DNA of 50,697 nt from Alteromonadaceae bacterium (GTDB taxonomy: Bacteria; Pseudomonadota; Gammaproteobacteria; Enterobacterales; Alteromonadaceae). Under the pieces are notes generated by a model, which saw only the letters and a list, made by a program, of their open reading frames with translations, had not been told where the DNA came from and searched no databases. Within the stretch, counting starts at the first letter, position 1. Every line of letters begins with the position of its first letter. Location: the NCBI GenBank assembly GCA_016765535.1, contig JAESPQ010000029.1, positions 29,251-79,947 on the forward strand. Direction: 5' to 3'. Positions 27,653 through 37,238 of the stretch are shown piece after piece. A program made the position numbers and the translations under genes.

Positions 27653-28972
27653 TTATTGCGCTAATAAATATGTTCTAAGCTGCGCAAAATCAGCCGCCAT
27701 ATCAACTGATAATATTGTCTCACTAGCACAATCAGCTAATTCTTTCGGTAAACCAATAGGTTGCCCTAAAATACTTTCGACCACATCTTTAAATTTAGCC
27801 GGATGTGCAGTCCCTAAAAACACCCCAAACTCATCATCGGCTAAGCTATGTTTTAACGCACTATAAGCAACCGCTGCATGGGGTTCACTAATGTAGCCCA
27901 ATTTGGCAATTTGACGAACCACCATTTGTGTTTCTTCTTCATCAACCGAACTAGAGCTAACACTGTCTTTTGGCACAAGACCAGATTTTATCATGTGCTC
28001 TACGCGAGGCCAGTTATTGGGTTTGCTCACATCCATCGCATTAGAGATAGTGGCGATAGTTTCATGAGGCTGCCATTCACCTGTTGCTAAATAACGCGGC
28101 ACCGTATCATTAACATTAGTCGCCGCAATAAAACGCTTAATCGGTAAGCCCATTGCTTTAGCAATTAAACCCGCGGTTAAATTACCAAAATTACCACTCG
28201 GTATAGAAAATACAATTTCAGGTAATGGTTTATCACCATTTTGCCGACTAAGTTGCGCAACCGCTTCAAAATAATAACAAACTTGTGCTAACAAACGGCT
28301 AATATTAATAGAGTTGGCTGAATTCAAACCGATAGTTTTAGCTAATTTTTTATCTTCAAACGCATCTTTAACTAACGTCTGACAATCATCAAAACTGCCC
28401 TCAATAGCTATCGTTGAAATGTTTCCACCGAGCGTAGTAAACATTTTTTCTTGCAGTAAACTTATTTTTCCTTTTGGGTATAAGATAACGACTTGAATAT
28501 GATCTAAGCCATGAAAAGCATGCGCTACTGCCGCACCAGTATCACCTGAAGTTGCCGTTAAAATAGTGATTTTTTCAGCTTTAGCTGTTTTATTTTGAGC
28601 CGCATATTTTTTAACAAAATGCTGTAAACATTGCGCCATAAAACGTGCACCAAAGTCTTTAAATGCTAAGGTTGGGCCATGAAAAAGTTCTAAAATTGCG
28701 GAATTTTTGGTGATCGGTTGGATTTGTGCAGGAAAATTGAACGCATTGGTAATAATGTTTGTAAGCTCACTTTCCGATAAGCTATCTTTTACTAACGGAT
28801 AAAGCACTTTAACGCTACGCTCAACCAAAGGCAGCGATAACAATGCCGCTAAGTTATCTATTTTAGGTAATTGTTGTGGAAAAAATAACCCTTGGTTTTT
28901 ACCTAACCCTTGGCGAACCGCTTGTTCAAAGCTAACTTGTTCATCATTTTCTTTTAAATTATAAAATTTCAT
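27653..28972 (-). CDS. thrC: Threonine synthase
   Basis: PLP enzyme that turns O-phosphohomoserine into threonine, the last step of the pathway. The 439 residues begin MKFYNLKENDEQVSFEQAVR. The PLP lysine lies in FHGPTLAFKDFGARFMAQCL, and the phosphate loop region is SIPSGNFGNLTAGLIAKAMG. Last gene of the thr operon, 89 bp behind thrB, with a hairpin after its stop. Confidence 0.96.
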   Translation of the reverse strand: MKFYNLKENDEQVSFEQAVRQGLGKNQGLFFPQQLPKIDNLAALLSLPLVERSVKVLYPLVKDSLSESELTNIITNAFNFPAQIQPITKNSAILELFHGPTLAFKDFGARFMAQCLQHFVKKYAAQNKTAKAEKITILTATSGDTGAAVAHAFHGLDHIQVVILYPKGKISLLQEKMFTTLGGNISTIAIEGSFDDCQTLVKDAFEDKKLAKTIGLNSANSINISRLLAQVCYYFEAVAQLSRQNGDKPLPEIVFSIPSGNFGNLTAGLIAKAMGLPIKRFIAATNVNDTVPRYLATGEWQPHETIATISNAMDVSKPNNWPRVEHMIKSGLVPKDSVSSSSVDEEETQMVVRQIAKLGYISEPHAAVAYSALKHSLADDEFGVFLGTAHPAKFKDVVESILGQPIGLPKELADCASETILSVDMAADFAQLRTYLLAQ

Positions 28973-29061
28973 TTAAACTTCCTTACCTTGTATTTTTAGG
29001 TTAGATATTGCTTCAACACATACCGCAGCAAGCCTACGACCTACATTGATTTTTTTGTCTT

Positions 29062-30057
29062 TTATAAAACAGTTGAACCTTGCTCGTCAACACGACAAAC
29101 ATGAACAAAACCATTACTAATACCATCAACCGCCTGTAAATAATTTTCCTTAAGCCAAATCGTCAATTTCTCTGCTTGGCCTTGTTCTTGACAGACACAA
29201 AAAAGCGTCGGTCCTGAGCCTGAAATACCTACGGCTAATGCGCCTTGCGACACTAAATAATCATGTGCTTGTTGATATTTTGGCAATAATAATTTTCGAT
29301 ACGGTTCAGCAACAACATCTGTTAATACCGCAAACGCTTGTGCTTTATCTCCCGTATGACAAGCATCGACAAAGGTCGCTAAATTTTGCCCATAGGTAAT
29401 TAAATCTGCGCGACTATACTGTTTAGGTAATACATCACGAGCCGCTTTAGTTGAAACATTAATGCCCGGATACGCCATCACATAATAACAATCATTAAAC
29501 GATGGTAAAGCTTTACTAATAATGTCGCTATCAGTCACCATAAGTTGCAAACCACCTAAAAAGCATGGTGCAACATTATCGTAATGTAAACTGCCACTAA
29601 TTAGCGCTTCCATTTGTCCCATCATTTTAAGTAAGACTTTATCGTTAAATATTTCTTTATTTTCGCGTTGATTATAATAAGCACTTAAGGCGTGTAAAGC
29701 CGCAACAATTGAACAAGCACTAGAACCTAAACCACTGCCCACTGGCATTTTTTTATCTAAGGTTAATTTAACCTTATCAATAACTATGTTTTGTTTAACT
29801 AGTGCTTCATTAAACAATAACAAACATTGCCAAACAATATTTTCTTCTTTATTACTGGGTAATTTATCAGCAAAACGACCCTCAACGATAAGATCATTAG
29901 TCTTTGCCTTCTCTATAGAGACAACATCACCTAATAAAGTTCCATCAATAGGTTTTACCGTTAACCCTAAAACATCAAAACCAACACTAACATTACCAAT
30001 AGACGCAGGTGCAAAAACAGAAATTTTAGCTTGATTTTCTTTCATTAAACTTATCAT
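29062..30057 (-). CDS. thrB: Homoserine kinase
   Basis: GHMP-family kinase that phosphorylates homoserine. The family ATP loop is PVGSGLGSSACSIVAALHAL (about residue 90), with the N-terminal FAPASIGNVSVGFDVLG and the C-terminal GISGSGPTLFCV motif. I start it at the ATG at 30057, which overlaps the thrA stop as TAATG; an ATG at 30075 gives an unusual extra N-terminus, and 30045 is also possible. About 331 residues, slightly longer than in E. coli. Confidence 0.93.
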   Translation of the reverse strand: MISLMKENQAKISVFAPASIGNVSVGFDVLGLTVKPIDGTLLGDVVSIEKAKTNDLIVEGRFADKLPSNKEENIVWQCLLLFNEALVKQNIVIDKVKLTLDKKMPVGSGLGSSACSIVAALHALSAYYNQRENKEIFNDKVLLKMMGQMEALISGSLHYDNVAPCFLGGLQLMVTDSDIISKALPSFNDCYYVMAYPGINVSTKAARDVLPKQYSRADLITYGQNLATFVDACHTGDKAQAFAVLTDVVAEPYRKLLLPKYQQAHDYLVSQGALAVGISGSGPTLFCVCQEQGQAEKLTIWLKENYLQAVDGISNGFVHVCRVDEQGSTVL

Positions 30058-32516
30058 TAGTCTTGATGCTCCCATGCCAACGTTCTTAATACATCACCAA
30101 AAACACCTGCCGCTGTTACCGCAGCACCCGCACCATAACCGCGTAACACAAAAGGTAAAGGCTGATAATAACGGCTGTGAATAGCTAAGGCATTTTCGCC
30201 CTCTTTAATACCATATAAAGGGTGTGCGCTATCAACGGCTTCAATACTCACTTGGCATTGACCCTCAACAATATTTCCAATATAACGCAACACTTTGCCT
30301 TGCGCTTTCGCCGTGGCAACTTGTTCACTTATTTGATTATCTAAAGAGGTTAAATTTGCCATAAAAGTACTAACATCGCCAGTCGCATCAAAACTTTCAG
30401 GCAATACCGACTGAATTTTAATATCGGACAATTCTAATTGCATACCCGCTTCGCGTGCCATAATCAATAATTTACGCGCCACATCCATGCCTGATAAATC
30501 ATCACGCGGATCGGGTTCAGTAAACCCATTTTCTTTCGCAATAGCTGTTGCGACTGACAAGCTCATGCCTTCTTCTAGCTTACCAAATATATACGAAAGA
30601 GAACCAGATAAAACCCCTTCAAAACGCATTAATTCATCGCCCGCTTTGATCAAGCTTTGTAGGGTATCAATCACCGGCAAACCAGCACCAACGGTAGTTT
30701 CGTATAAAAAACGACGATTAGTTTTTTGTGCTGCACTACGTAATGCTTGATAATACTGCCAAGTATCAGTATTGGCTTTTTTATTAGGCGTAACCACATG
30801 AAAGCCTTGCTGTAAATAATCAACATAACTCATTGCTAGTTGCGCATTAGACGTACAATCGACCAACACAGGATTAATTAAGTGGTTATCACGTACAAAC
30901 GCTTTAATATTTTCAGCATTTACCGCAACCGCATCTTTACCTAATGCCGCTTGGTAGTTTTCTAAATTTAAGCCTGCTTGGCTAAACACCATACCTTTAC
31001 TATTAGCAACACCATAGATTTTTAAATCAATATTTTGTTTTTTCAAGGTGTCTTGTTGACGAGCAATTTGTGCAATTAATTCACTACCCACCACACCACA
31101 GCCCACTAAAAATACATCAATGGTTGAACGATGTGAAAAAAAGTTTTGATGCGATACTTTTAGTGCATCAGTACATTTTCGTTGTTCAATAACGACTGAA
31201 ATACTACGCTCTGACGAATCTTGTGCAATAGCGACTACATTAACGCGTGCTTGCGCTAATGAGCTAAAAAACTTCGCCGCAACACCGCGTTGATGGTGCA
31301 TTCCATCGCCAACTAATGAGATAATAGATAACTCACTTTTCAGTTTAACTGGTTCAAGCAAACCATTAAGAAGCTCTAATTCAAATTCTTCTGCTAGGCT
31401 ATTTTTTGCTTGTAAGGCATCTAAGGAATAAATACAAAAACTAATACAGTATTCACTAGACGATTGACTGATCATCACTAAAGAGATATTTTCACGGCTC
31501 ATAGTAGCAAATACGCGTGACGCCATACCGACCATGCCTTTCATCCCGGGGCCTGAGACATTAACCATCGTTAAATTATCTAGATTAGAAATGGCTTTAA
31601 CCTGTTTCTTTTGATCATTTTCAGTAGCAATTAATGTCCCTTTAGCGGCAGGATTTCCCGTGTTTTTGATCAAACAAGGAATATGATATTGAGCGATTGG
31701 GCCAACAGTTTTGGGATGCAGTACACTAGCGCCAAAATAAGAGAGTTCCATCGCTTCTTGGTAAGATAAATAATCAAGTAAAGTGGCTTCTGGGATCACC
31801 CGAGGATCAGCATTATAAATACCGTCAACATCAGTCCATATTTCACAACATTGTGCTTCGGTACAGACTGCTAGTACTGCCGCGGAATAGTCACTACCAT
31901 TGCGTCCTAAAGTGGTCACTTCATTCTTATTATTTACGCCAATAAAACCTGGCATAATAGCAATATTAGCTAAATTACCTTGATAAACCCGCTGAAATTG
32001 ATCTTTACATAAGACTAAATCTGCCACCGCATTAAGCGAACTATCGTTAGTCGTGAGAAATTTTTCAGGATCAATCGTCGAAACGTCTTGCCCCGTTGCG
32101 GTTAACACAGCACTTAACAGTGCCACACTTAAACGCTCCCCCGTACTAATAATACGAGCACGAATATGTTCAGGACAAAATTTTAGTAACGTAACCCCTT
32201 GTAAATAACGACTAAGCTCTTGTTCCCAATGAACAAGAGCTTGTTCACAGTGTTGATGCTCAAAACCCTCTAACGTTGCAGATAAATCATCAATAATCGC
32301 GTTAATAACTTGTTTAAATTGAGTTAACCCTAAATGATTAGCACTGTTATCACTGGGGGTTTGCGCTAACGCAACTAAATGATTAGTCACCCCTTGTGGT
32401 GCTGAAACAACAATAGCTACTGACGTTTTTTGGCTAGCTTCTTCTATAATATTAGCCACTTGCATAAATTTTTGTGCATTAGCTAATGAAGAACCACCAA
32501 ATTTAAGCACTCGCAT
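30057..32516 (-). CDS. thrA: Bifunctional aspartokinase / homoserine dehydrogenase I
   Basis: Catalyses the first and third steps from aspartate to homoserine. The aspartokinase domain starts [20 protein letters not shown], with [14 protein letters not shown] and [13 protein letters not shown] inside it. Two ACT domains (about 310-455; [19 protein letters not shown], then [11 protein letters not shown]) should bind threonine for feedback control. The homoserine dehydrogenase domain follows from about 465 ([20 protein letters not shown], then [12 protein letters not shown]). 819 residues, the usual size. First enzyme gene after the thrL leader and attenuator. Confidence 0.97.
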   Translation of the reverse strand: MRVLKFGGSSLANAQKFMQVANIIEEASQKTSVAIVVSAPQGVTNHLVALAQTPSDNSANHLGLTQFKQVINAIIDDLSATLEGFEHQHCEQALVHWEQELSRYLQGVTLLKFCPEHIRARIISTGERLSVALLSAVLTATGQDVSTIDPEKFLTTNDSSLNAVADLVLCKDQFQRVYQGNLANIAIMPGFIGVNNKNEVTTLGRNGSDYSAAVLAVCTEAQCCEIWTDVDGIYNADPRVIPEATLLDYLSYQEAMELSYFGASVLHPKTVGPIAQYHIPCLIKNTGNPAAKGTLIATENDQKKQVKAISNLDNLTMVNVSGPGMKGMVGMASRVFATMSRENISLVMISQSSSEYCISFCIYSLDALQAKNSLAEEFELELLNGLLEPVKLKSELSIISLVGDGMHHQRGVAAKFFSSLAQARVNVVAIAQDSSERSISVVIEQRKCTDALKVSHQNFFSHRSTIDVFLVGCGVVGSELIAQIARQQDTLKKQNIDLKIYGVANSKGMVFSQAGLNLENYQAALGKDAVAVNAENIKAFVRDNHLINPVLVDCTSNAQLAMSYVDYLQQGFHVVTPNKKANTDTWQYYQALRSAAQKTNRRFLYETTVGAGLPVIDTLQSLIKAGDELMRFEGVLSGSLSYIFGKLEEGMSLSVATAIAKENGFTEPDPRDDLSGMDVARKLLIMAREAGMQLELSDIKIQSVLPESFDATGDVSTFMANLTSLDNQISEQVATAKAQGKVLRYIGNIVEGQCQVSIEAVDSAHPLYGIKEGENALAIHSRYYQPLPFVLRGYGAGAAVTAAGVFGDVLRTLAWEHQD

Positions 32517-32566
32517 TTTTACATCCTCTTGAAAACAACTCTTAAAAAATAAATAACTCTTATAAA

Positions 32567-32601
32567 CAAAAAAGCCCGTAACCTTGTTCAGGTCACGGGC
32601 T
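32567..32601 (-). terminator. Attenuator terminator of the thr operon
   Basis: On the minus strand a 12-bp stem (AGCCCGTGACCT / AGGTTACGGGCT, one G-T pair) with a 5-base loop is followed by a T-run (GGGCTTTTTTGTTT). It lies between thrL and thrA, 50 bp before the thrA start. Together with the Thr/Ile-rich leader peptide it forms a classical translation-coupled attenuator. Confidence 0.93.
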
Positions 32602-32624
32602 TGTAAAAATATTTTTTTTACACG

Positions 32625-32699
32625 TTAGCCAGCGACCGCCATCCCGATACGGGTGGTAGTGGTAATAATAATGGTGAGCTGGCTAGTAAAATTTTTCAT
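32625..32699 (-). CDS. thrL: Threonine operon leader peptide
   Basis: ATG at 32699 to TAA at 32625 encodes 24 residues beginning MKNFTSQL, then TIIITTTT, then RIGMAVAG. The run of three isoleucine and four threonine codons (plus one before) is the sensor: ribosome stalling when Thr-tRNA or Ile-tRNA is scarce would prevent the terminator at 32567-32601 from forming. The position just upstream of thrA and the codon content leave little doubt. The ribosome site is weak (an AGG about 12 bases upstream). Confidence 0.92.
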   Translation of the reverse strand: MKNFTSQLTIIITTTTRIGMAVAG

Positions 32700-32743
32700 G
32701 GCGGTACAATGCCTGAACATTTTATCACTGTCAATGAATAACT

Positions 32744-33009
32744 ATACCAATTTGATTAAATTTCTTCTCAACTCAGAGCTGTGCTCGATGTTCAATAACA
32801 AGGCAAATTTGTTTAGATCTAGTCATTCTAAATCAAATAAATTTAACGAAGTTAGTGGACATCGAGCAAGCTCCCAAAGGTCGAATTTAAAAGGCTTACA
32901 TGCTACGTTATTGATTTTGACAAGGGAATAACCATTATCTTCAATCAATGCCTTGCCTCTAAGCCTTTTAATTCTCGCTGAGTGGGAAAGAACTTAATCA
33001 ACTTGGTAT
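32744..33009. mobile_element. MITE-like element with 32-bp terminal inverted repeats
   Basis: A 266-bp element without coding capacity. The left end reads ATACCAATTTGATTAAATTT and the complement of the right end ATACCAAGTTGATTAAGTTC; similarity extends over about 32 bp to ACTCAG. Internal inverted repeats are also visible (GCTCGATGTT at 32783 against GACATCGAGC at 32858). This type of ATACCAA-ended element is common between genes in marine Alteromonadales. No transposase is here and no clear target duplication. It occupies most of the 462-bp gap 32700-33161; I see nothing in the remaining 150 bp next to the metallopeptidase gene. Confidence 0.7.
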
Positions 33010-33161
33010 TATTAGATAAAAAGTTATAAAATATGAATAAAAAATCACTTTATTGGTGGTTTATGAAATAAGAAGGTCAAAGAAGTCAAAACATGAGACT
33101 AACTGTGATTTAAAAAAATTTTATTTGCATCGTAATTATCAGTAGTAATCAGATAAACTCA

Positions 33162-33875
33162 TTACCAAATAAGTCGCTGTTGATGCGTTTTAAGCCATAC
33201 AATAGCAGCTTTATAATCAGGGTAATGCTGCTCAACTAACTGCCAAAACATCAGGGAATGATTTAATTGTTGTAAATGACAAAGCTCGTGCACAACAACA
33301 TAGTCAATTACCCAGCTAGGTAACAACATTAATAAATAGTTAAAATTTAGCTCTCCACGACTATTACAACTGCCCCAACGAGTTTTATAAAAGCGTATTT
33401 TATAAAATTTAGGGCTTAATTGACATTTAGAAGCGAGTATTGGCAAATTTTCGAGTAAATAATTATGTAGTTGTTGTTTAAAAAATACCGCCAAACTTTT
33501 TTTAACTTGTTGTGCTAAGTCATAGGTATTTTTTAAATTCTTTTGCTGACGATAACTAAGTACGACAGTAATGGATGATTGCTTGATGTGAACTATCGAT
33601 TTTTGTGCATACTCAATATTAAGACGGTATTCTGTGCCTAAGTAAAACAGGATGCTATTGTGCGTAAAGACCATCGGCTTAACGGTATTTGATTGCTGGC
33701 TTGTTAAGTATTGCTCAGCTAGCTTTTGTTTAATCCATGCCGATTTATCATTAATAAATGTTTTTATTTGTGCAAGCGGTAATCGCAATGGTGCGCGCAC
33801 AGTTACTTTACCCTGTTTAACTTGTAGTAATAACGTTTTACGCCGCGCACTTCTAACCAGTTGATAATCTAACAA
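33162..33875 (-). CDS. YgjP-like zinc metallopeptidase domain protein (DUF45)
   Basis: A 237-residue protein of the YgjP/DUF45 family, related in fold to SprT and WSS1 peptidases. The zinc motif is HELCH in VVHELCHLQQLNHSLMFW (about residues 193-210), with the family stretch FYKTRWGSCNSRGELNFNYLL just before it. No signal peptide, so it acts in the cytoplasm. In some genomes the gene is next to type I restriction systems; here its downstream neighbour is the MITE and its upstream neighbour is yebG. Substrate unknown. Confidence 0.88.
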   Translation of the reverse strand: MLDYQLVRSARRKTLLLQVKQGKVTVRAPLRLPLAQIKTFINDKSAWIKQKLAEQYLTSQQSNTVKPMVFTHNSILFYLGTEYRLNIEYAQKSIVHIKQSSITVVLSYRQQKNLKNTYDLAQQVKKSLAVFFKQQLHNYLLENLPILASKCQLSPKFYKIRFYKTRWGSCNSRGELNFNYLLMLLPSWVIDYVVVHELCHLQQLNHSLMFWQLVEQHYPDYKAAIVWLKTHQQRLIW

Positions 33876-33906
33876 TTAACTGACCTAAATATAGTTTAAA
33901 AGCGTA

Positions 33907-34233
33907 TTAACTCGCTTTATCTAAAGACGCTTTATTTTTTGTATTATCAATAATTGGCGTAACTGCTTTTTTCGCGACTTTAACTGGTTTTTTATCACTT
34001 TTAGCTTTTTTTGCTTGTAAAGCAATAAGCACCTCGTCACGGTTTTGTGCTAAAAATATGCTTAGTTCTTCAGTTAATTCATCACTTAATGCCACGTCTG
34101 AACTACTCAGCATCGTTGTTAAATTATCTGCCATATCAAGCATTTTATCATATTCATCTGCGGCTTTCTTATCCATAAATGTTTGCACCTCTACCCCATT
34201 ACGAATTACTACAAATCGACTTTCAACTGCCAT
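33907..34233 (-). CDS. yebG: YebG family SOS-induced protein
   Basis: A small protein of the LexA regulon with unknown molecular role. I start it at the ATG at 34233 (MAVESRFVVIRNGVEVQTFM), which has a strong AAGGGGA ribosome site and matches the E. coli start; an upstream extension is not needed. The core (KKAADEYDKMLDMADNLTTM) matches the family. A lysine-rich tail (about 85-108) makes it longer than E. coli YebG. A LexA-like box lies just upstream. Confidence 0.92.
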   Translation of the reverse strand: MAVESRFVVIRNGVEVQTFMDKKAADEYDKMLDMADNLTTMLSSSDVALSDELTEELSIFLAQNRDEVLIALQAKKAKSDKKPVKVAKKAVTPIIDNTKNKASLDKAS

Positions 34234-34253
34234 CGTGTTCCCCTTATCTAAAA

Positions 34254-34269
34254 CTGTATATAACACCAG
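34254..34269 (-). promoter_or_regulatory. LexA (SOS) box of yebG
   Basis: CTGTATATAACACCAG on the plus strand: CTGT-N8-CCAG, one base off the CTGT-N8-ACAG consensus. On the minus strand it overlaps a candidate -10 (TATATA) 16 bp behind TTGCCT, and lies 21 bp before the yebG start. Position and gene identity make it convincing. Confidence 0.75.
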
Positions 34270-34446
34270 TATCATAACAGGCAATTTAATAATATGCCAA
34301 GTATAAGATTGAATAAAATTTCAACTTTTTATGATTAAAAATAATAAATAGTCTACTTTATGATTTGATAATCTAACACTTTATATAAATAATATTATCT
34401 AGTTGCGCTATTATAACGTCTATAACAGCACAACCACATTAATTAA

Positions 34447-35316
34447 ATGTTTAATAAATTTTCCATTATTATTTTGCTACAATTCATCAGTTTTTTATGC
34501 TTTGGCGCAAACATACTTCATATACCTCTACCACGTTCTCAATTTGACATTAGCCATAGTTACTACAAAGATTTATTAATAATGGCATTAACAAAAGCGG
34601 CTCATGGCCGAGAAATTCCCACGTTAAATGCTGTTTACCCAATGCAACAAGGGCGAGCACTTAAAGAATTAATTCAAGGTAATAAACTTGATGTTTTTTG
34701 GCTGGGTACTGATAAAAAGCGAGAGAAAGAACTTAGAGCGATTAAAATTCCTTTAGAAATGGGATTAATGGGTTTTCGTAAATTTATTATTCGCAAAGAT
34801 AAACTTGCTGATTTTGAAAAAATAACTACATTAAAACAATTGCAAAAGTTGGTCGCCTGTCAAGGAACGCATTGGCCAGATACACAAATATTACATGCAG
34901 CTGATCTCCAAGTATTAAGCAGCCCAGTATACGAAAACCTCTTTTTACAAGTTAATTTTGGCCGCTGTGATTATTTTCCACGAGGCATTCACGAGGGTGC
35001 TGCAGAAATAACACAACGACAAAAAATTTATAAAGATTTAATGATCTACGATAATTTGATTTTACATTACCCATTTACCGTTTATTTTTTTGTAAATAAA
35101 CATAATGAACAATTAGCCCAATGGATAGAGGAAGGATTAAACATAGCCATAGCCGATGGTAGTTTTGAACACCATATTAAAACGCACCCTCTTACTGCGC
35201 ATGTATTCCCATTAAAAAAGTGGATGAATGTACCAACGATTGAACTAAATAATCCCGAATTATCACCAAACACTGACTTTAAAAATGCAAAATATTGGAT
35301 CCAAAGCCAGCAATAA
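34447..35316 (+). CDS. Periplasmic solute-binding-like protein
   Basis: 289 residues with a signal peptide (about 1-21, IIILLQFISFLCFGA). The rest resembles the family 3 periplasmic binding fold: an early PLPRSQFDISHSYYKDLL segment, the middle GNKLDVFWLGTDKKRE, and a second lobe from about 110 to 240. No ABC permease or ATPase gene and no enzymatic partner are nearby, so it may be a stand-alone sensor or orphan binding protein. Ligand unknown. It stands alone between yebG (divergent) and the repeat before moeA. Confidence 0.65.
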   Translation: MFNKFSIIILLQFISFLCFGANILHIPLPRSQFDISHSYYKDLLIMALTKAAHGREIPTLNAVYPMQQGRALKELIQGNKLDVFWLGTDKKREKELRAIKIPLEMGLMGFRKFIIRKDKLADFEKITTLKQLQKLVACQGTHWPDTQILHAADLQVLSSPVYENLFLQVNFGRCDYFPRGIHEGAAEITQRQKIYKDLMIYDNLILHYPFTVYFFVNKHNEQLAQWIEEGLNIAIADGSFEHHIKTHPLTAHVFPLKKWMNVPTIELNNPELSPNTDFKNAKYWIQSQQ

Positions 35317-35366
35317 TATTAATGATACCCATGATGCATTAAAAACTATTTTGATTAATTTATCAT

Positions 35367-35425
35367 TTGTAGGCTAGGCTTTAGTCCGTCGAATAGTCAT
35401 TGGCGGCATAAATGTCGACCTACAA
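35367..35425. repeat. Short palindromic repeat of the TGTAGGTYGG family
   Basis: Starts TTGTAGGCTAGGCTTTAGTC and ends AAATGTCGACCTACAA, so the 8-base ends are inverted repeats. The right part (GGCATAAATGTCGACCTACA) is shared almost exactly with the element at 48453-48525. It lies in the convergent gap between the solute-binding-like gene and moeA. Confidence 0.7.
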
Positions 35426-35465
35426 AAATAACACCGCCAATTTAATTAATTAGAGGTGATCACTA

Positions 35466-36719
35466 TCATTGTAGATACTGATCAAAGAGTTCAACCGTGA
35501 CCATTTCACCAGCCGCCACTCGACCTCGACAAGCCTCTAACACAATATAGCAATTGGCTTTAGCAATACTCGACAATATACCGGACCCTTGACTACCTGT
35601 ACTATTCACAACGGTTTCACCTTGCTCGTTTACGGTTAAAATACCACGTTGAAAATCTATACGCCCCGCTGATTTTTTTAGATTATTAGCAGTTTTTACG
35701 TTAATAGCAACTCGTTTTATCGCCTCTGCATTTTGCATTTTAACTAAAGCTGGTAACGCTAATTGATGTGCGGTTACTAACGCAGAAACAGGATTACCCG
35801 GCAAGCCAAAAAAGACACTATGTGGCAGTTTACCAAAAGCAAATGGCTTGCCCGGTTTCATCGCTATTTTCCAAAAATCAATTTGCCCTAAAGACTCTAA
35901 CACTTCTTTGGTATAGTCGGCATCACCAACCGAGACACCACCAGACGAAATAACTGCATCAGCCAATTCATCTGCTTGTTTAAACGCATTTTCAATCGCT
36001 ATTTTATCATCTTTAATGATACCAAAATCAATAATTTCGATATTAAGCTTTGTCAATAGCCCTGCAAGAAAGTGGGCATTGCTTTCATAAATATCACCTT
36101 CACGCAACGCTTGTCCCGGCGCTTTTAATTCATCTCCTGTTGAGATTAACGCCACTTTTAATTTACGCACAACGCTAATTTTTTCAATACCAAGAGAGGC
36201 TAACATACCTAAATCAATCGCTGTAACACGATGACCTTTGCTAAAGACCGCCTGCCCTATAGTAATATCTTCGCCTGCATTGCGCACATGTGAAGCCAGC
36301 TTTTTAACTTGCGCAAAAGTGATTTGTTCGCCTTTTACCTGACAATTTTCTTGCATTTCAACACTATCACACCCTTTAGGCATTTTTGCTCCCGTCATAA
36401 TGCGAATACATTGTCCTTGTTGGCAAACACCATCAAACGGTGCTCCAGCCATAGATCGCCCCGCTAAACTAAGGGTTAAATGGTCACTTGTTAAACTACT
36501 TGCAGCAAAAGCATAACCGTCCATTGCTGAATTGTCGTGTGGCGGTACGTTAACAGGACTGATTACGTCTTCAACTAAAATGCGATTTAACGCCGTCGTT
36601 ATTACAACACTTTCACTTTCGATTACTGGTGTAATAAGCGCAAGCATATTTTTAAGTGCTTGTTCAAAAGGTAATAAGCCAGGAACCGAACAACAATCAA
36701 CAAGGGGTATATCTGTCAT
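35466..36719 (-). CDS. moeA: Molybdopterin molybdenumtransferase MoeA
   Basis: Inserts molybdate into adenylylated molybdopterin, the step that yields Moco. The 417 residues show NVPPHDNSAMDGYAF (about 60), GDELKAPGQALREGDIYESN (about 190-210), SGGVSVGDADYT and GLPGNPVSALVTAHQL, all MoeA marks. Transcribed away from the moaA operon across a 519-bp gap holding an FNR-type box and the Moco riboswitch of moaA. Confidence 0.95.
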   Translation of the reverse strand: MTDIPLVDCCSVPGLLPFEQALKNMLALITPVIESESVVITTALNRILVEDVISPVNVPPHDNSAMDGYAFAASSLTSDHLTLSLAGRSMAGAPFDGVCQQGQCIRIMTGAKMPKGCDSVEMQENCQVKGEQITFAQVKKLASHVRNAGEDITIGQAVFSKGHRVTAIDLGMLASLGIEKISVVRKLKVALISTGDELKAPGQALREGDIYESNAHFLAGLLTKLNIEIIDFGIIKDDKIAIENAFKQADELADAVISSGGVSVGDADYTKEVLESLGQIDFWKIAMKPGKPFAFGKLPHSVFFGLPGNPVSALVTAHQLALPALVKMQNAEAIKRVAINVKTANNLKKSAGRIDFQRGILTVNEQGETVVNSTGSQGSGILSSIAKANCYIVLEACRGRVAAGEMVTVELFDQYLQ

Positions 36720-36809
36720 GATTTTCTCGATAAATAGTATTTAGGATAAAAGTTCTCAATTTAATAACACTATTATTACTGAAATAAGCTTAAAAGTAAT
36801 CTTGCTTTG

Positions 36810-36823
36810 TTGATACAAATCAA
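36810..36823. promoter_or_regulatory. Perfect FNR-type box between moeA and moaA
   Basis: TTGATACAAATCAA matches TTGAT-N4-ATCAA at all ten fixed positions. Its centre (36816.5) is 28.5 bp before TATTAT (36845-36850), exactly the class II layout (box near -41.5) for a moaA start near 36857. On the other strand a weaker TTATTT (36787-36782) has the same distance for moeA. One site could thus activate both arms without oxygen. The rest of the moeA side of the gap holds nothing else I can name. Confidence 0.8.
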
Positions 36824-37014
36824 GCTTTGTTTTTTCAGCTTGGTTATTATGCTTTTAATATACTCGTTCCTCCTGAAGATATTAGTTTAAGGTAGAACGA
36901 GCATAAAATTTAAGCTATACTTTTTAAATCGAGCTGGTATTACTGTTTTATATATATGGTGTACAAGCTTATTTATTCGCCGAGCTACTCGTGCTAACGC
37001 AAACATTTTTAATG

Positions 37015-37120
37015 CTTTGTTATGTGCCTTTAGCCGTGGTTAGTTGCAATGATGCAATTTAAACCACCAGGGTTATTTTGGAAACAAACTGGCCTCCCGA
37101 CATTTGGAAAGGTGACATGT
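37015..37120 (+). ncRNA. Molybdenum cofactor (Moco) riboswitch
   Basis: The conserved core is visible in order: TTTAGCCGTG at 37030-37039, a small hairpin (TTGCAATGATGCAA), ACCACCAGGG near 37063-37072, a variable arm, then GCCTCCCGACATTTGGAAAG at 37092-37111 and GGTGACATG. This closely follows the element upstream of E. coli moaA. The P1 strands ATGT (37022) and ACAT (37100) close it. It lies about 120 bp before the moaA start, in the leader of the promoter with the FNR box. Confidence 0.92.
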
Positions 37121-37142
37121 TAACAACTAACTACTTTGCTCG

Positions 37143-37212
37143 TAGGTTTTTACCTATGCGCACCCGCACAACTAATGCGCCTCTATTTTCTCGTTTACCT
37201 CTTTTAGGTAAA
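37143..37212 (+). promoter_or_regulatory. Candidate expression platform of the Moco riboswitch
   Basis: Two small hairpins follow the aptamer: TAGGT-TTTT-ACCTA (37143-37156) and TTTACCT-CTTTT-AGGTAAA (37194-37212). The segment TTTACCTA (37149-37156) is also a perfect complement of TAGGTAAA (37205-37212), so the two hairpins can be exchanged for one long-range helix. The second hairpin ends 15 bases before the GGAG ribosome site (37228-37231). Neither has a T-run, so control of translation, not termination, is more likely. Confidence 0.5.
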
Positions 37213-37238
37213 GTAAAGATCAATAATGGAGATGCATT

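Noticed and set aside
32653-32931. 92-codon plus-strand frame upstream of thr
   Set aside because: It spans the thrL complement and the MITE-like element, with no ribosome site or family likeness.
34254-34269. Alternative reading of the yebG operator as a CRP or FNR site
   Set aside because: The CTGT-N8-CCAG layout and the SOS gene identity fit LexA; the TGTGA or TTGAT half sites are absent.
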